The notes under the pieces are model-generated. The model was not told where the DNA came from. It was given only the letters and a program-made list of their open reading frames with translations, and did no database searches. The translations under genes were made by a program, and so were the position numbers. A DNA stretch of 64,000 nucleotides from Arenivirga flava (GTDB taxonomy: Bacteria > Actinomycetota > Actinomycetes > Actinomycetales > Microbacteriaceae). The stretch spans positions 1,779,809 to 1,843,808 of the forward strand of contig NZ_BSUL01000001.1 in assembly GCF_030161575.1 (NCBI RefSeq), given 5' to 3'. Shown piece by piece: positions 48,765 through 56,132 of the stretch. How positions within the stretch are numbered: position 1 is the stretch's first letter; each line of letters begins with the position of its first letter.

Positions 48765-50063
48765 ATGAGCAGGCGGCTGGACCGGGATGACGGCACCGCG
48801 TCGAGGGCGAACACGGATCGGATGCACGGCCTGGCACCGCGGTCGGGCACAGCCGGGCGCACGACGGATGCCGCCTCGGCGCGCCGGCGCGGCGGGGCCG
48901 GGCTGCCGGCGGCCCGCCTGCGGCGAGCGCTGCGGCTCGGCGCGCCGGCCGGGGCGCTCGTGGCTGCGCTGGCGCTCGCGGGGTGCACGCCCGCATCCGA
49001 GCCGCCGGCCGCGACCGGGGGCACGACCGACGCGACGGAGGAGGGACCGCAGCCCACCGCATCCGCTGCTCCGGGCGGTTCGTTCGTGCCCTCAGGCGAG
49101 CCGGAGGTGCTGGCCGAGGGTCTCGACGTGCCGTGGTCGGTGGTCGTGCTCGACGACGGCGCGACGCTGATCAGCGAGCGCGAGACGGCGCGAGTGCTCG
49201 AGCTCGTCGACGGCGCGCTGCGCGAGGTCGGCACGGTGCCGGGCGTGCGGGCCGAGGGCGAGGGCGGACTGATGGGCCTCGCCGCACTGGAGGCCGGCGG
49301 CGAGCGCTGGCTGTACGCGATGCACACGGGTGCCGACGACAACCGCATCGTGCGGATGCCGCTGCAGGGAGAGCCGGGGGCGGTCGCGCTGGGCGCACCG
49401 GAGGAGCTGTTGACGGGCATCCCCAGCTCGAGCACCCACAACGGCGGCCGGCTGGCGTTCGGACCGGACGGCAAGCTGTACGCCACGACCGGCGATGCAC
49501 AGGACCGGCCCTCGTCGCAGGACGCCGGTTCCCTGGGCGGCAAGGTGCTGAGGCTCGAGCCCGACGGCTCGGTGCCCTCGGACAACCCCACGGCCGGCTC
49601 GCCCGTGTACACGCTGGGGCACCGCAACCCTCAGGGTCTGACCTGGGACGCGAGCGGGCAGCTCTGGGCTTCGGAGTTCGGGCAGGACACCTGGGACGAG
49701 CTCAACCGCCTCGAGCCCGGCGGCAACTACGGCTGGCCCGAGGTGGAGGGGCAGGCGGGCGCCGAGGGCTTCGTCGACCCGGTCGTGCAGTGGTCCCCGG
49801 CGGAGGCGAGCCCGAGCGGGCTGGCCGCGGCCGGCGACTCGCTCTACCTGGCGGCGCTGCGCGGCGAGCGGCTCTGGCGCATCGAGTCGGGCGAGCCGGT
49901 GACGACCGAGGCGTACCACGCCGGCGAGTTCGGCCGGCTGCGCGACGCCGTGCTCGCACCCGACGGCGCGAGCCTGCTGGTGCTGACGAACAACACCTCC
50001 CGCGACTCGGCCGGACCGGGCGACGACCGGCTGCTGCGCATCCCGCTGGCTCCGGCCGATTGA
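48765..50063 (+). CDS. PQQ-dependent sugar dehydrogenase-like lipoprotein
   Basis: This protein has up to 432 aa and is a soluble-glucose-dehydrogenase-type beta-propeller: VPWSVVVLDDGATLISERET, EGGLMGLAAL, PSSSTHNGGRLAFGPDGKLY, LGGKVLRLEPDG, GHRNPQGLTWDASGQLWASE and GGNYGWPEVEG. The signal LVAALALAGC is a lipobox, with Cys74 if the ATG at 48765 is used. That N-region is unusually long, so an internal start at 48822 (Cys55) is possible. It is expected outside the cell membrane, oxidising aldoses with PQQ. Confidence 0.88.
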   Translation: MSRRLDRDDGTASRANTDRMHGLAPRSGTAGRTTDAASARRRGGAGLPAARLRRALRLGAPAGALVAALALAGCTPASEPPAATGGTTDATEEGPQPTASAAPGGSFVPSGEPEVLAEGLDVPWSVVVLDDGATLISERETARVLELVDGALREVGTVPGVRAEGEGGLMGLAALEAGGERWLYAMHTGADDNRIVRMPLQGEPGAVALGAPEELLTGIPSSSTHNGGRLAFGPDGKLYATTGDAQDRPSSQDAGSLGGKVLRLEPDGSVPSDNPTAGSPVYTLGHRNPQGLTWDASGQLWASEFGQDTWDELNRLEPGGNYGWPEVEGQAGAEGFVDPVVQWSPAEASPSGLAAAGDSLYLAALRGERLWRIESGEPVTTEAYHAGEFGRLRDAVLAPDGASLLVLTNNTSRDSAGPGDDRLLRIPLAPAD

Positions 50064-50170
50064 GCGGCGGTGCGCCGCGACCTGGCTCGCTGCCATGACG
50101 CTCGGAGGCGCGCCGCTCGGATGCGCATCGCACGGCCGAGCGGATGCGCGCCGCGCAGGGGTGCCGCGTA

Positions 50171-50238
50171 CGACTCAGCACCGGGACGACAAGTCAGCGT
50201 CGGCCGAGGCGCTGACACGTCGCGTCGGCGCTGAGTCG
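50171..50238. repeat. 68-bp hairpin element, copy B1
   Basis: CGACTCAGCA ... CTGAGTCG, 68 bp, matches copy B3 at 65 of 68 positions by hand. Outer arms (CGACTCAGC/GCTGAGTCG) and inner arms (GTCAGCG/CGCTGAC; GCGAC-type/GTCGC) make an imperfect palindrome. After it the sequence GCTGAGTCGCAGCGA is reiterated in 15-bp steps to about 50268. Confidence 0.8.
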
Positions 50239-50401
50239 CAGCGAGCTGAGTCGCAGCGAGCTGAGTCGCAGCGGGCTGGCGGAGTGGCGGAGCGCGGCAG
50301 GGTGACAGAGTCCAGTGCGCAGCCAAGCGGATGCGCGTCGCACGGATGCGCGCCAAACGGGACTTGCCGCACGGAGGCTCGCCGCGTGAGCGCGCCGCGT
50401 A

Positions 50402-50469
50402 CAACTCAGCACCGGGGCGACGAGTCAGCGTCGGCCGAGGTGCTGACACGTCGCTCCGACGCTGAGTCA
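50402..50469. repeat. 68-bp hairpin element, copy B2
   Basis: This copy has the same length and orientation as B1 and B3 and matches B3 at 61 of 68 positions. Changes at both tips (CAACTCAGC ... GCTGAGTCA) weaken the outermost pair. It is separated from B1 and B3 by related spacers that both begin GGTGACAGAGTCCAG (50301 and 50491) and contain AAACGGGACTTGCCGCACGG. Confidence 0.8.
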
Positions 50470-50607
50470 CGGAGGGCTGTGTCGCGGCCGGGTGACAGAG
50501 TCCAGCGCGCAGCCGAGCGGATGCGCATCCGCCAGGACGCGCGCCGAACGGATGCGCGCCAAACGGGACTTGCCGCACGGAGGCTCGCCGCGTGAGCGCG
50601 CCGCGTA

Positions 50608-50675
50608 CGACTCAGCACCGTGGCGACAAGTCAGCGTCGGCCGAGGCGCTGACACGTCGCTTCGGCGCTGAGTCG
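50608..50675. repeat. 68-bp hairpin element, copy B3 (reference copy)
   Basis: Folding the element on itself pairs 25 of 34 positions: 9 outer bp, then 3, 5 and 7 bp blocks, with a TCGGCCGA-like centre. The three copies make up most of the structure in the 724-bp gap 50064-50787, where no real gene is seen. ORFs read through this area are repetitive and differ from frame to frame. Confidence 0.8.
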
Positions 50676-50678
50676 CGG

Positions 50679-50741
50679 AGCCGAGCCGAGCCGGGCCGAG
50701 CCGCGCCGGGCCGGGCCGAGCCGAGCCGGGCCGAGCCGGGC
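50679..50741. repeat. Pentanucleotide array (GCCGR)n upstream of the SprT-like gene
   Basis: About a dozen consecutive GCCGA/GCCGG/GCCGC pentamers lie between hairpin copy B3 and the GTG start at 50788. Such an array is prone to slippage and lies where a promoter would be. Confidence 0.7.
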
Positions 50742-50787
50742 TCGCGGCGCCGAGCGCGCGGTGCCGGGCGGCGCGTACGCTGGACGC

Positions 50788-51270
50788 GTGGCGGAGCTGG
50801 ACCGGGTGCGCGTGTGGGCGGACGCCCTCATCCGCTTGCATCTGGACCCGTCGTGGTCGTTCGGCTTCGACAACGCCAAGACCCGCGCCGGCCTCTGCGA
50901 CTACCGCGCCAAGCGGATCACCGTCTCGCGGTACCTGGCGGCGCGCTACGAGGACGACGAGATCCATCAGGTGCTGCTGCACGAGGTGGCCCACGCCGTG
51001 GCCGGGCACCGCGCAGGGCACGGGCCGGCATGGAAGGCCGCGGCCGATGAACTCGGCTACGAGGGCTCGCGGCTGCACGACGGCGCCATCGCCGACGAGC
51101 TGGCGCCGTGGGTGGGCCGCTGCCCCGCGGGCCACGAGCACTACCGCTACCGCCGCCCGACCCGTCCGCTCGCCTGCGGGCGCTGCGGGCGGGGCTTCGA
51201 CGCGGCGCATCTCATCGACTGGGTGCATCGCCCGGTGAACGCCGCCACCCGTCGGCGCGCCGCTTCCTGA
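50788..51270 (+). CDS. SprT-like zinc metallopeptidase domain protein
   Basis: This 160-aa protein has the HExxH site in LLHEVAHAVAGH (H65, E66, H69), followed by HGPAWKAAADELG (H78), the typical SprT arrangement. A C-terminal zinc ribbon follows (RCPAGHEHYRYRR ... ACGRCGRGFD). SprT-like proteins are thought to cleave or bind DNA-associated proteins, but the bacterial role is unclear. The GTG at 50788 is chosen because the sequence before it is the GC pentamer array and carries no better start. Confidence 0.85.
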   Translation: MAELDRVRVWADALIRLHLDPSWSFGFDNAKTRAGLCDYRAKRITVSRYLAARYEDDEIHQVLLHEVAHAVAGHRAGHGPAWKAAADELGYEGSRLHDGAIADELAPWVGRCPAGHEHYRYRRPTRPLACGRCGRGFDAAHLIDWVHRPVNAATRRRAAS

Positions 51271-51399
51271 GCGCGGGCCGGATCGTCACGCGGCGTCACG
51301 CCGGCCGGGAATGATCCGAGGTCTGACATCGTTCCCCGAGGGTCCGCGCCGATCCGGCGCGCCCCACCATCCCGGCCACCGGCACCACAGGAGACCGTC

Positions 51400-52254
51400 A
51401 TGTCCACCATCTCGAACACCCCCGGCTCGAACCAGCCCCGCAGTCGTCGCGGGCTGCTCGTCGGCGGCGGCATCGCGCTCGCCGTGGTCCTCGCGGCCGG
51501 CGTCACCGTGGCCGTCGTCGCCTCGCAGGGCGGCGACGATGCGCCCGCCGGGGCCGAGGGATACGACCTCGTGGCCGACGGCACGCTCACCGTGGCGACG
51601 GAGGGCACCTACCGGCCCTTCACGTTCCACGACGAGTCGGGGGACCTCACCGGCTACGACGTCGAGATCGCCGAGGCGGTCGCCGAGAAGCTCGGTCTCG
51701 AGATCCGCTTCGAGGAGACGGAGTGGGACGGCATCTTCGCGGGCCTCGATGCCGGCCGTTTCGACGTGATCGCCAACCAGGTGTCCATCAACGACGAGCG
51801 CGAGGCCCAGTACCTGCTCAGCGAGCCGTACACGGTGTCGCCCGGCGTCATCATCACCAGCGCCGACAACACGGAGATCACCGGCTTCGAGGACCTCGAG
51901 GGCAAGCGCGCGGCGCAGTCGGCCACCAGCAACTGGTACGAGATCTCCGCGTCCTACGGCGCCGACATCGAGACCGTGGAGGGATGGAACGAGACCATCG
52001 CGCTGCTGCGCGACGGCCGCATCGACTTCACCATCAACGACGAGCTGACGTTCCTCGACTACGTGAAGACGCAGGGTGCGACCGACATCCAGGAGGTCGC
52101 CGCGACCGACGACCCGTCGCGCAACGCCTTCGCGCTCGCCCAGGGCAATGACGAGCTGCTCGCCGACATCGACGACGCGCTCGCCGAGCTGGCCGCCGAC
52201 GGCACGCTCGCCGAGATCGGCGAGAAGTACTTCGGGCAGGACGTCTCGCAGTAA
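51400..52254 (+). CDS. Amino-acid ABC transporter substrate-binding protein
   Basis: This 284-aa protein has an N-terminal helix (GLLVGGGIALAVVLAAGVTV) and an SBP_bac_3 domain: LTVATEGTYRPFTFHDESGD, LTGYDVEIAEAVAEKLGLEI, EWDGIFAGLDAGRFDVIANQ, RDGRIDFTINDELTFLDYVK and ELAADGTLAEIGEKYFGQD. The pattern fits polar amino acids or cystine. There is no Cys after the hydrophobic stretch, so it is not a standard lipoprotein and is probably held by an uncleaved helix or secreted. AGGAGA precedes the ATG. It is the first gene of a three-gene operon. Confidence 0.92.
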   Translation: MSTISNTPGSNQPRSRRGLLVGGGIALAVVLAAGVTVAVVASQGGDDAPAGAEGYDLVADGTLTVATEGTYRPFTFHDESGDLTGYDVEIAEAVAEKLGLEIRFEETEWDGIFAGLDAGRFDVIANQVSINDEREAQYLLSEPYTVSPGVIITSADNTEITGFEDLEGKRAAQSATSNWYEISASYGADIETVEGWNETIALLRDGRIDFTINDELTFLDYVKTQGATDIQEVAATDDPSRNAFALAQGNDELLADIDDALAELAADGTLAEIGEKYFGQDVSQ

Positions 52255-52317
52255 CGCGCGCATCGGGCGTGGGCGGACCCAGCGGGTCCGCCCCCGTCCG
52301 CGGCAGGAAGGACCCCG

Positions 52318-52983
52318 ATGGACATCGACTGGCAGCTCGTCGCCGACTCGTTCGTGCCGATCCTGGTCGGCGGTGCGACCGGCACGGTGCCGCTCGCGCT
52401 CGGCTCGTTCGCGATCGGGCTCGTCATCGCGCTCGGCGTGGCCCTGCTGCGCCTGTCGCCGCTCAAGCCGCTGCGGGCGATCGGCTGGTTCTACGTGTCC
52501 GTCATCCGCGGCACGCCGCTGCTGGTGCAGCTCTTCTTCATCTTCTACGCGCTGCCGGCGCTCGGCTGGGTCGTGCCGCCGTGGCCCAGTGCGATCCTCG
52601 CCTTCTCGCTGAACGTGGGCGGCTACGCGGCGGAGATCATCCGCGCCGCCATCCTCTCCGTGCCGCAGGGCCAGTGGGAGGCCGGGTACACGGTCGGCTA
52701 CTCGAAGGCGCAGACCCTGCAGCGTGTGATCCTGCCGCAGGCGATCCGGGTGGCGGTGCCGCCGCTGTCGAACACGTTCATCTCGCTGGTCAAGGACACC
52801 TCGCTCGCCTCGGTGGTGCTCGTGACGGAGCTGTTCCGCGTCGCCCGCCAGATCGCCACCTTCAGCTCGGAGTTCGTGATCGTCTACCTCGAGGCCGCCC
52901 TGATCTACTGGCTGTTCTGCCTGCTGCTCGCGTGGGCCCAGGGCCGCATCGAGAGGAGGCTGAGCCGCTATGTCGTCCGCTGA
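52318..52983 (+). CDS. Amino-acid ABC transporter permease
   Basis: This 221-aa HisM/GlnP-type permease shows VPLALGSFAIGLVIALGVAL, FYVSVIRGTPLLVQLFFIFY, the EAA loop GYSKAQTLQRVILPQAIRVA and LVKDTSLASVVLVTELFRVA. Five hydrophobic segments are visible. The ATG at 52318 is preceded by GCAGGAAGGACC. Its end overlaps the ATPase gene by 14 bp. Confidence 0.95.
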   Translation: MDIDWQLVADSFVPILVGGATGTVPLALGSFAIGLVIALGVALLRLSPLKPLRAIGWFYVSVIRGTPLLVQLFFIFYALPALGWVVPPWPSAILAFSLNVGGYAAEIIRAAILSVPQGQWEAGYTVGYSKAQTLQRVILPQAIRVAVPPLSNTFISLVKDTSLASVVLVTELFRVARQIATFSSEFVIVYLEAALIYWLFCLLLAWAQGRIERRLSRYVVR

Positions 52984-53749
52984 GATCGAGGCCCCGCTGC
53001 TGCGGGTGACCGGCCTGCACAAGCGCTTCGGCGAGAACGAGGTGCTGCGCGGCATCGACCTCGAGGTGCGCCGCGGCGAGGTCGTCGCCATCATCGGGCC
53101 GAGCGGCTCGGGCAAGACCACCGTGCTGCGCGCGCTGAACGGCCTCGAGGTGGCGGACGCCGGCGAGATCGCGATCGACCCGGGCCTGCACCTCGACTTC
53201 CAGTACCCGCTCACCGAGGCGCACCGCTACGGCCTGCGCGACCGCTCGGCGATGGTCTTCCAGAACTACAACCTGTTCCCGCACCGCACCGTGCTGCAGA
53301 ACGTGACGGATGCGCCCGTCCGGGTGCGCGGACTGCCCCGCGCGCAGGCGGTCGCCGAGGCGGAGGCGCTGCTCGCGCGCGTCGGCCTCGCCGACAAGCG
53401 CGACGCCTACCCCTACCAGCTCTCCGGCGGCCAGCAGCAGCGCGTCGGCATCGTGCGCGCGCTCGCGCTCAAGCCCGAGCTGCTGCTGTTCGACGAGCCC
53501 ACCAGCGCCCTGGATCCCGAGCTCGTCGGCGAGGTGCTGCAGGTGATCAAGGAGCTCGCCGACGACGGCTGGACGATGGTCATCGTCACCCACGAGATCT
53601 CCTTCGCCCGGCAGGTGGCCGACCAGGTGCTCTTCATCGACGGCGGTGTCGTGGTCGAGCGGGGCGAGCCGAAGCGCATCCTCACCGAGCCCCGCGAGGA
53701 GCGCACCGCGCGCTTCCTGCGGCGGCTGCTGCATCCGTTCGAGGACTGA
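52970..53749 (+). CDS. Amino-acid ABC transporter ATP-binding protein
   Basis: This 259-aa ATPase has Walker A GPSGSGKTTVL, the Q-loop in MVFQNYNLFPHRTVLQNVTD, signature LSGGQQQRVGIVRALAL, Walker B LLLFDEPTSALDPE and the switch VTHEISFARQ. It is of the GlnQ/TcyC polar amino-acid group and powers the permease encoded just upstream. No terminator is obvious after it. Confidence 0.96.
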   Translation: MSSAEIEAPLLRVTGLHKRFGENEVLRGIDLEVRRGEVVAIIGPSGSGKTTVLRALNGLEVADAGEIAIDPGLHLDFQYPLTEAHRYGLRDRSAMVFQNYNLFPHRTVLQNVTDAPVRVRGLPRAQAVAEAEALLARVGLADKRDAYPYQLSGGQQQRVGIVRALALKPELLLFDEPTSALDPELVGEVLQVIKELADDGWTMVIVTHEISFARQVADQVLFIDGGVVVERGEPKRILTEPREERTARFLRRLLHPFED

Positions 53750-53779
53750 GCGCCGCGCGCGACCTGGGATGATGGTCGG

Positions 53780-54364
53780 GTGCAGACCGGTCAGTTCCTC
53801 GTTCCGAGCGATGGCAACCGCTGGTTCTTCGACTCCGGCTCGCTGGCGTTGGACTTCGGATGGACGGGCCCGTTCGCGAGCGACGAGGTCGCCGAGCGGA
53901 TGCACGCCCCCGAGCACCTGCGCGCCTGGCTCGCCGAGCGCTTCGAGCAGCTGGAGCCCGCCGCCGACCCGCGCAACCTGCAGGACGCCCTGCTGCTGCG
54001 CGAGGCGATCGTGCGGATCGCCTCCGCCATCGCCGACGGCGGCGCCATCGCGGCGGAGGACGTCGACACGGTCAACCTCTACGCCGCGACCCCCGATGTG
54101 CCCCCGGCGCTCGACGGCGGCCGGCGCCAGGCCGGCCGCAGCGTGATCCGCACCGGCCAGGCGCTCTCGACGATCGCCCGCGACGCGATCGCGCTCTTCG
54201 CCGAGCACGCCGAGGACGGCCGCATCCACCGCTGCTCGGCGGAGGATTGCGCGCTGCTCTTCTACGACGACTCGCGCTCGGCCAACCGCCGCTGGTGCTC
54301 GATGCAGCGCTGCGGGAACCGGGCGAAGGTGCGCGCGCACCGGGCGCGCGCGAAGGCGTCCTGA
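53780..54364 (+). CDS. CGNR zinc-finger (ABATE) regulator
   Basis: This 194-aa protein starts at a GTG (53780) with the ABATE-type N-terminal region (DSGSLALDFGWTGPFASDEV ... LQDALLLREAIVRIA) and ends with the CGNR zinc finger: IHRCSAEDCALLFYDDSRSA, then NRRWCSMQRCGNRAKVRAHR. Four Cys coordinate zinc for DNA binding. This family is considered a stress-induced transcriptional regulator. It lies 30 bp after the ABC ATPase, so co-transcription is possible. Confidence 0.92.
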   Translation: MQTGQFLVPSDGNRWFFDSGSLALDFGWTGPFASDEVAERMHAPEHLRAWLAERFEQLEPAADPRNLQDALLLREAIVRIASAIADGGAIAAEDVDTVNLYAATPDVPPALDGGRRQAGRSVIRTGQALSTIARDAIALFAEHAEDGRIHRCSAEDCALLFYDDSRSANRRWCSMQRCGNRAKVRAHRARAKAS

Positions 54365-54455
54365 GGCGACCCGGCGGTCCGAGCGCCGATCGATGCCCCG
54401 CACCGGACCCGCCCAGGCCGGGCGCCGACCCTTGCTGCGACCCGGGCCCGCCCGG

Positions 54456-54998
54456 TCAGGCGCCGACGCGCTCCGGGTGCTCCGCCAGCACGGTCGGCTG
54501 GCCGCCCACGGCGCGCGCCGCCGCGATCACGGCGTCGCCCTCGCCGAGCGCGGCGCGCTCCTGGCCGCTCACGCTCGCGGTGAGCAGGTGCGCGTAGGCG
54601 CCCCGCAGGGCCGTGGCGGCGGCACCGACCAGTGCGGCCTCCGGCGAGGTCGCGTCGATGCCCAGGGCCATCAGCTCGTCGACCACGGCACCGGCGAGCA
54701 GCTGGTCCTCGACGGCGGGCCGGCCGCCCTCGCCGCCCACGGCGACGATCGCGATCATGGCGCGGCGGCCGAGGTCCACCTGCAGCTGCAGCAGCCAGGC
54801 GGCGGTCGCCGCCGCGCTGCCCGGTCCGGCGACGAGCTGCGCGGCGCCGGGCGCGGAGGAGGCGTGCGGCTGCGTCGCTCCGCCCGGGATCGCATCCGCC
54901 CAGACGACCGCATCCGCTCCCCCGGCGATGCGGGCGGCACCGTCGTGGCCGTGGTCGAAGCGCACCTGATAGCGGGTCTGGGCGTGCGGGGAGCTCAT
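54456..54998 (-). CDS. 2-phosphosulfolactate phosphatase (ComB) family protein
   Basis: This 180-aa protein shows YQVRFDHGHDGAARIAGGAD, then AVVWADAI near the N-terminus and a GPGSAAATAAWLLQLQVDLG core, as in ComB-family proteins annotated as 2-phosphosulfolactate phosphatase. Actinobacteria generally lack coenzyme M, so the true substrate is probably different. The ATG at 54998 is used. It is monocistronic on minus. Confidence 0.65.
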   Translation of the reverse strand: MSSPHAQTRYQVRFDHGHDGAARIAGGADAVVWADAIPGGATQPHASSAPGAAQLVAGPGSAAATAAWLLQLQVDLGRRAMIAIVAVGGEGGRPAVEDQLLAGAVVDELMALGIDATSPEAALVGAAATALRGAYAHLLTASVSGQERAALGEGDAVIAAARAVGGQPTVLAEHPERVGA

Positions 54999-55040
54999 CC
55001 CGCCAGGGTACAGAGCCGGGCTGCCCAGTCGCCGGGCTGC

Positions 55041-55343
55041 TCAGTCCTCGAACGTCACCGTACGGTCGAAGGCGACGAAGCCGGCGAAGTCCTTGCCGAC
55101 CCGCTCGACCGCGCCGGGACGCAGGTCGGGGTAGCTCCACGCGATGTCCCGCACGGTCTCGCCGTCGACGACCGCGTCCCAGTACTGCGCCGCGCCCTTC
55201 CAGGGGCAGGTGTACGCGGTCGGGCTCTCCTGGAAGAGCTCGGTGCGCAGGCTCGACGGCGGGAAGTAGCGGTTGCCCTCGATCTGCGCGAGCTCCTCCT
55301 CGGGAGCCTCGGCGAGCACGGTGCCGTTCAGCACAGCCTTCAT
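55041..55343 (-). CDS. DUF427 domain protein
   Basis: This 100-aa protein is a complete DUF427 domain: MKAVLNGTVLAEAPEEELAQ, then IEGNRYFPPSSL, followed by TAYTCPWKGAAQYWDAVVDG and DIAWSYPDLRPGAVERVGKD. The conserved CPWKG and WSYP motifs are clear. Function is unknown. GGAGGA lies just upstream of the ATG at 55343. Confidence 0.93.
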   Translation of the reverse strand: MKAVLNGTVLAEAPEEELAQIEGNRYFPPSSLRTELFQESPTAYTCPWKGAAQYWDAVVDGETVRDIAWSYPDLRPGAVERVGKDFAGFVAFDRTVTFED

Positions 55344-55446
55344 GGTGGTCCTCCTGACCGTCGCGGGGTCAGCAGGCTACGCCGATGCGGACGGTGACCG
55401 GCGCGGCGTCCAGGCCGCGCCCATCCGCTGCCGGGAAGGTGAACGG

Positions 55447-55896
55447 ATGCGCATCCTCCTCGCCCTCGAGCTGCCCGCCGAACCCGACGCCGTGCTCGAG
55501 GCCCTGCGCGACCCGCAGGTCATGCGCGACGCCGCACGGCCCGTGCTCGACTACCGCTCGCTCGAGCCCGGCGGCTTCCCGGAGCGCTGGGAGGGCGGCC
55601 CCCACAGGGTGCGGCTGCTGGCGCTCGGGCTGGTGCCGATCGGCGAGCAGGTCATCGACCTCGACTGGCCGGAGACCGGCCGCGAGGGTGTGCGGATGCA
55701 GCGCGACCGCGGTCACGGACTGCGCGGCCTGCTGCGGGTCGAGCACCGCATGGCCGTCTCCCCGGGACCGGTCGGCACGAGGTACCGCGACCGGCTCGAG
55801 ATCTCGGGCCCGGTCGGGGCGCTGCTGTGGCTGCCGCTGTGGGTGGTCTGGCGGTGGCGCGGGCTGCGCATCCGCTCGCTCGCCTGGCACTGGTGA
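55447..55896 (+). CDS. Hypothetical protein, possible SRPBCC/START-like fold (149 aa)
   Basis: The ATG at 55447 has GGAAGGTGA 4 nt upstream. The product (MRILLALELPAEPDAVLEAL, then RDPQVMRDAARPVLDYRSLE) shows the strand-helix-helix-strand order of SRPBCC proteins, with curved sheets (HRVRLLALGLVPIGEQVIDL, YRDRLEISGPVG) and an aromatic C-terminal helix (LLWLPLWVVWRWRGLRI). Ligand and role are unknown. Fold assignment is by pattern only. Confidence 0.65.
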   Translation: MRILLALELPAEPDAVLEALRDPQVMRDAARPVLDYRSLEPGGFPERWEGGPHRVRLLALGLVPIGEQVIDLDWPETGREGVRMQRDRGHGLRGLLRVEHRMAVSPGPVGTRYRDRLEISGPVGALLWLPLWVVWRWRGLRIRSLAWHW

Positions 55897-55928
55897 GGCG
55901 CTGCGCCGCGCGATCGCCCGACGGCTGT

Positions 55929-55934
55929 TAGGCT
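55929..55934 (+). promoter_or_regulatory. Candidate -10 box of the DEAD-box helicase gene
   Basis: TAGGCT in the context CGGCTGTTAGGCTGGG fits the actinobacterial TAnnnT -10 pattern; no good -35 is seen. It would give a leader of about 190 nt before the ATG at 56133, containing the small hairpin GGATGCCCAGCATCC and a less GC-rich patch at about 55990-56045. Confidence 0.45.
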
Positions 55935-56132
55935 GGGATCACCGGCGCGCCATCAGCGCAGCGCCTGCGTCGTAGCACGCGGATGCCCAGCATCCCTCTC
56001 ATCATCGCGAAGACCGCGATTCTGCAGATCACTGCATACGGCGAACGGATGCGTCACCCGACGCCTTCGCCCGAACACCGATCCGCGCCCGGTCGCCCGT
56101 GCGCCCGGATCGGCCCAGCCCCGGAAAGCTCT

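Noticed and set aside
50095..50595. A 166-aa protein with repeated TTQHR-D-S motifs
   Set aside because: The repeats come from the 68-bp DNA element and comparable 'proteins' appear in other frames and on the other strand.
50064..50787. CRISPR-like array at the repeated region
   Set aside because: Only three repeats of 68 bp, the spacers are homologous to each other, and no cas gene is nearby; a hairpin repeat family explains it better.
55983..56132. N-terminal extension or upstream ORF of the DEAD-box helicase (MPSIPLIIAKTAILQITAYG)
   Set aside because: It lies in the probable 5' leader, lacks a ribosome-binding site and is not like helicase N-termini; kept only as a remark.
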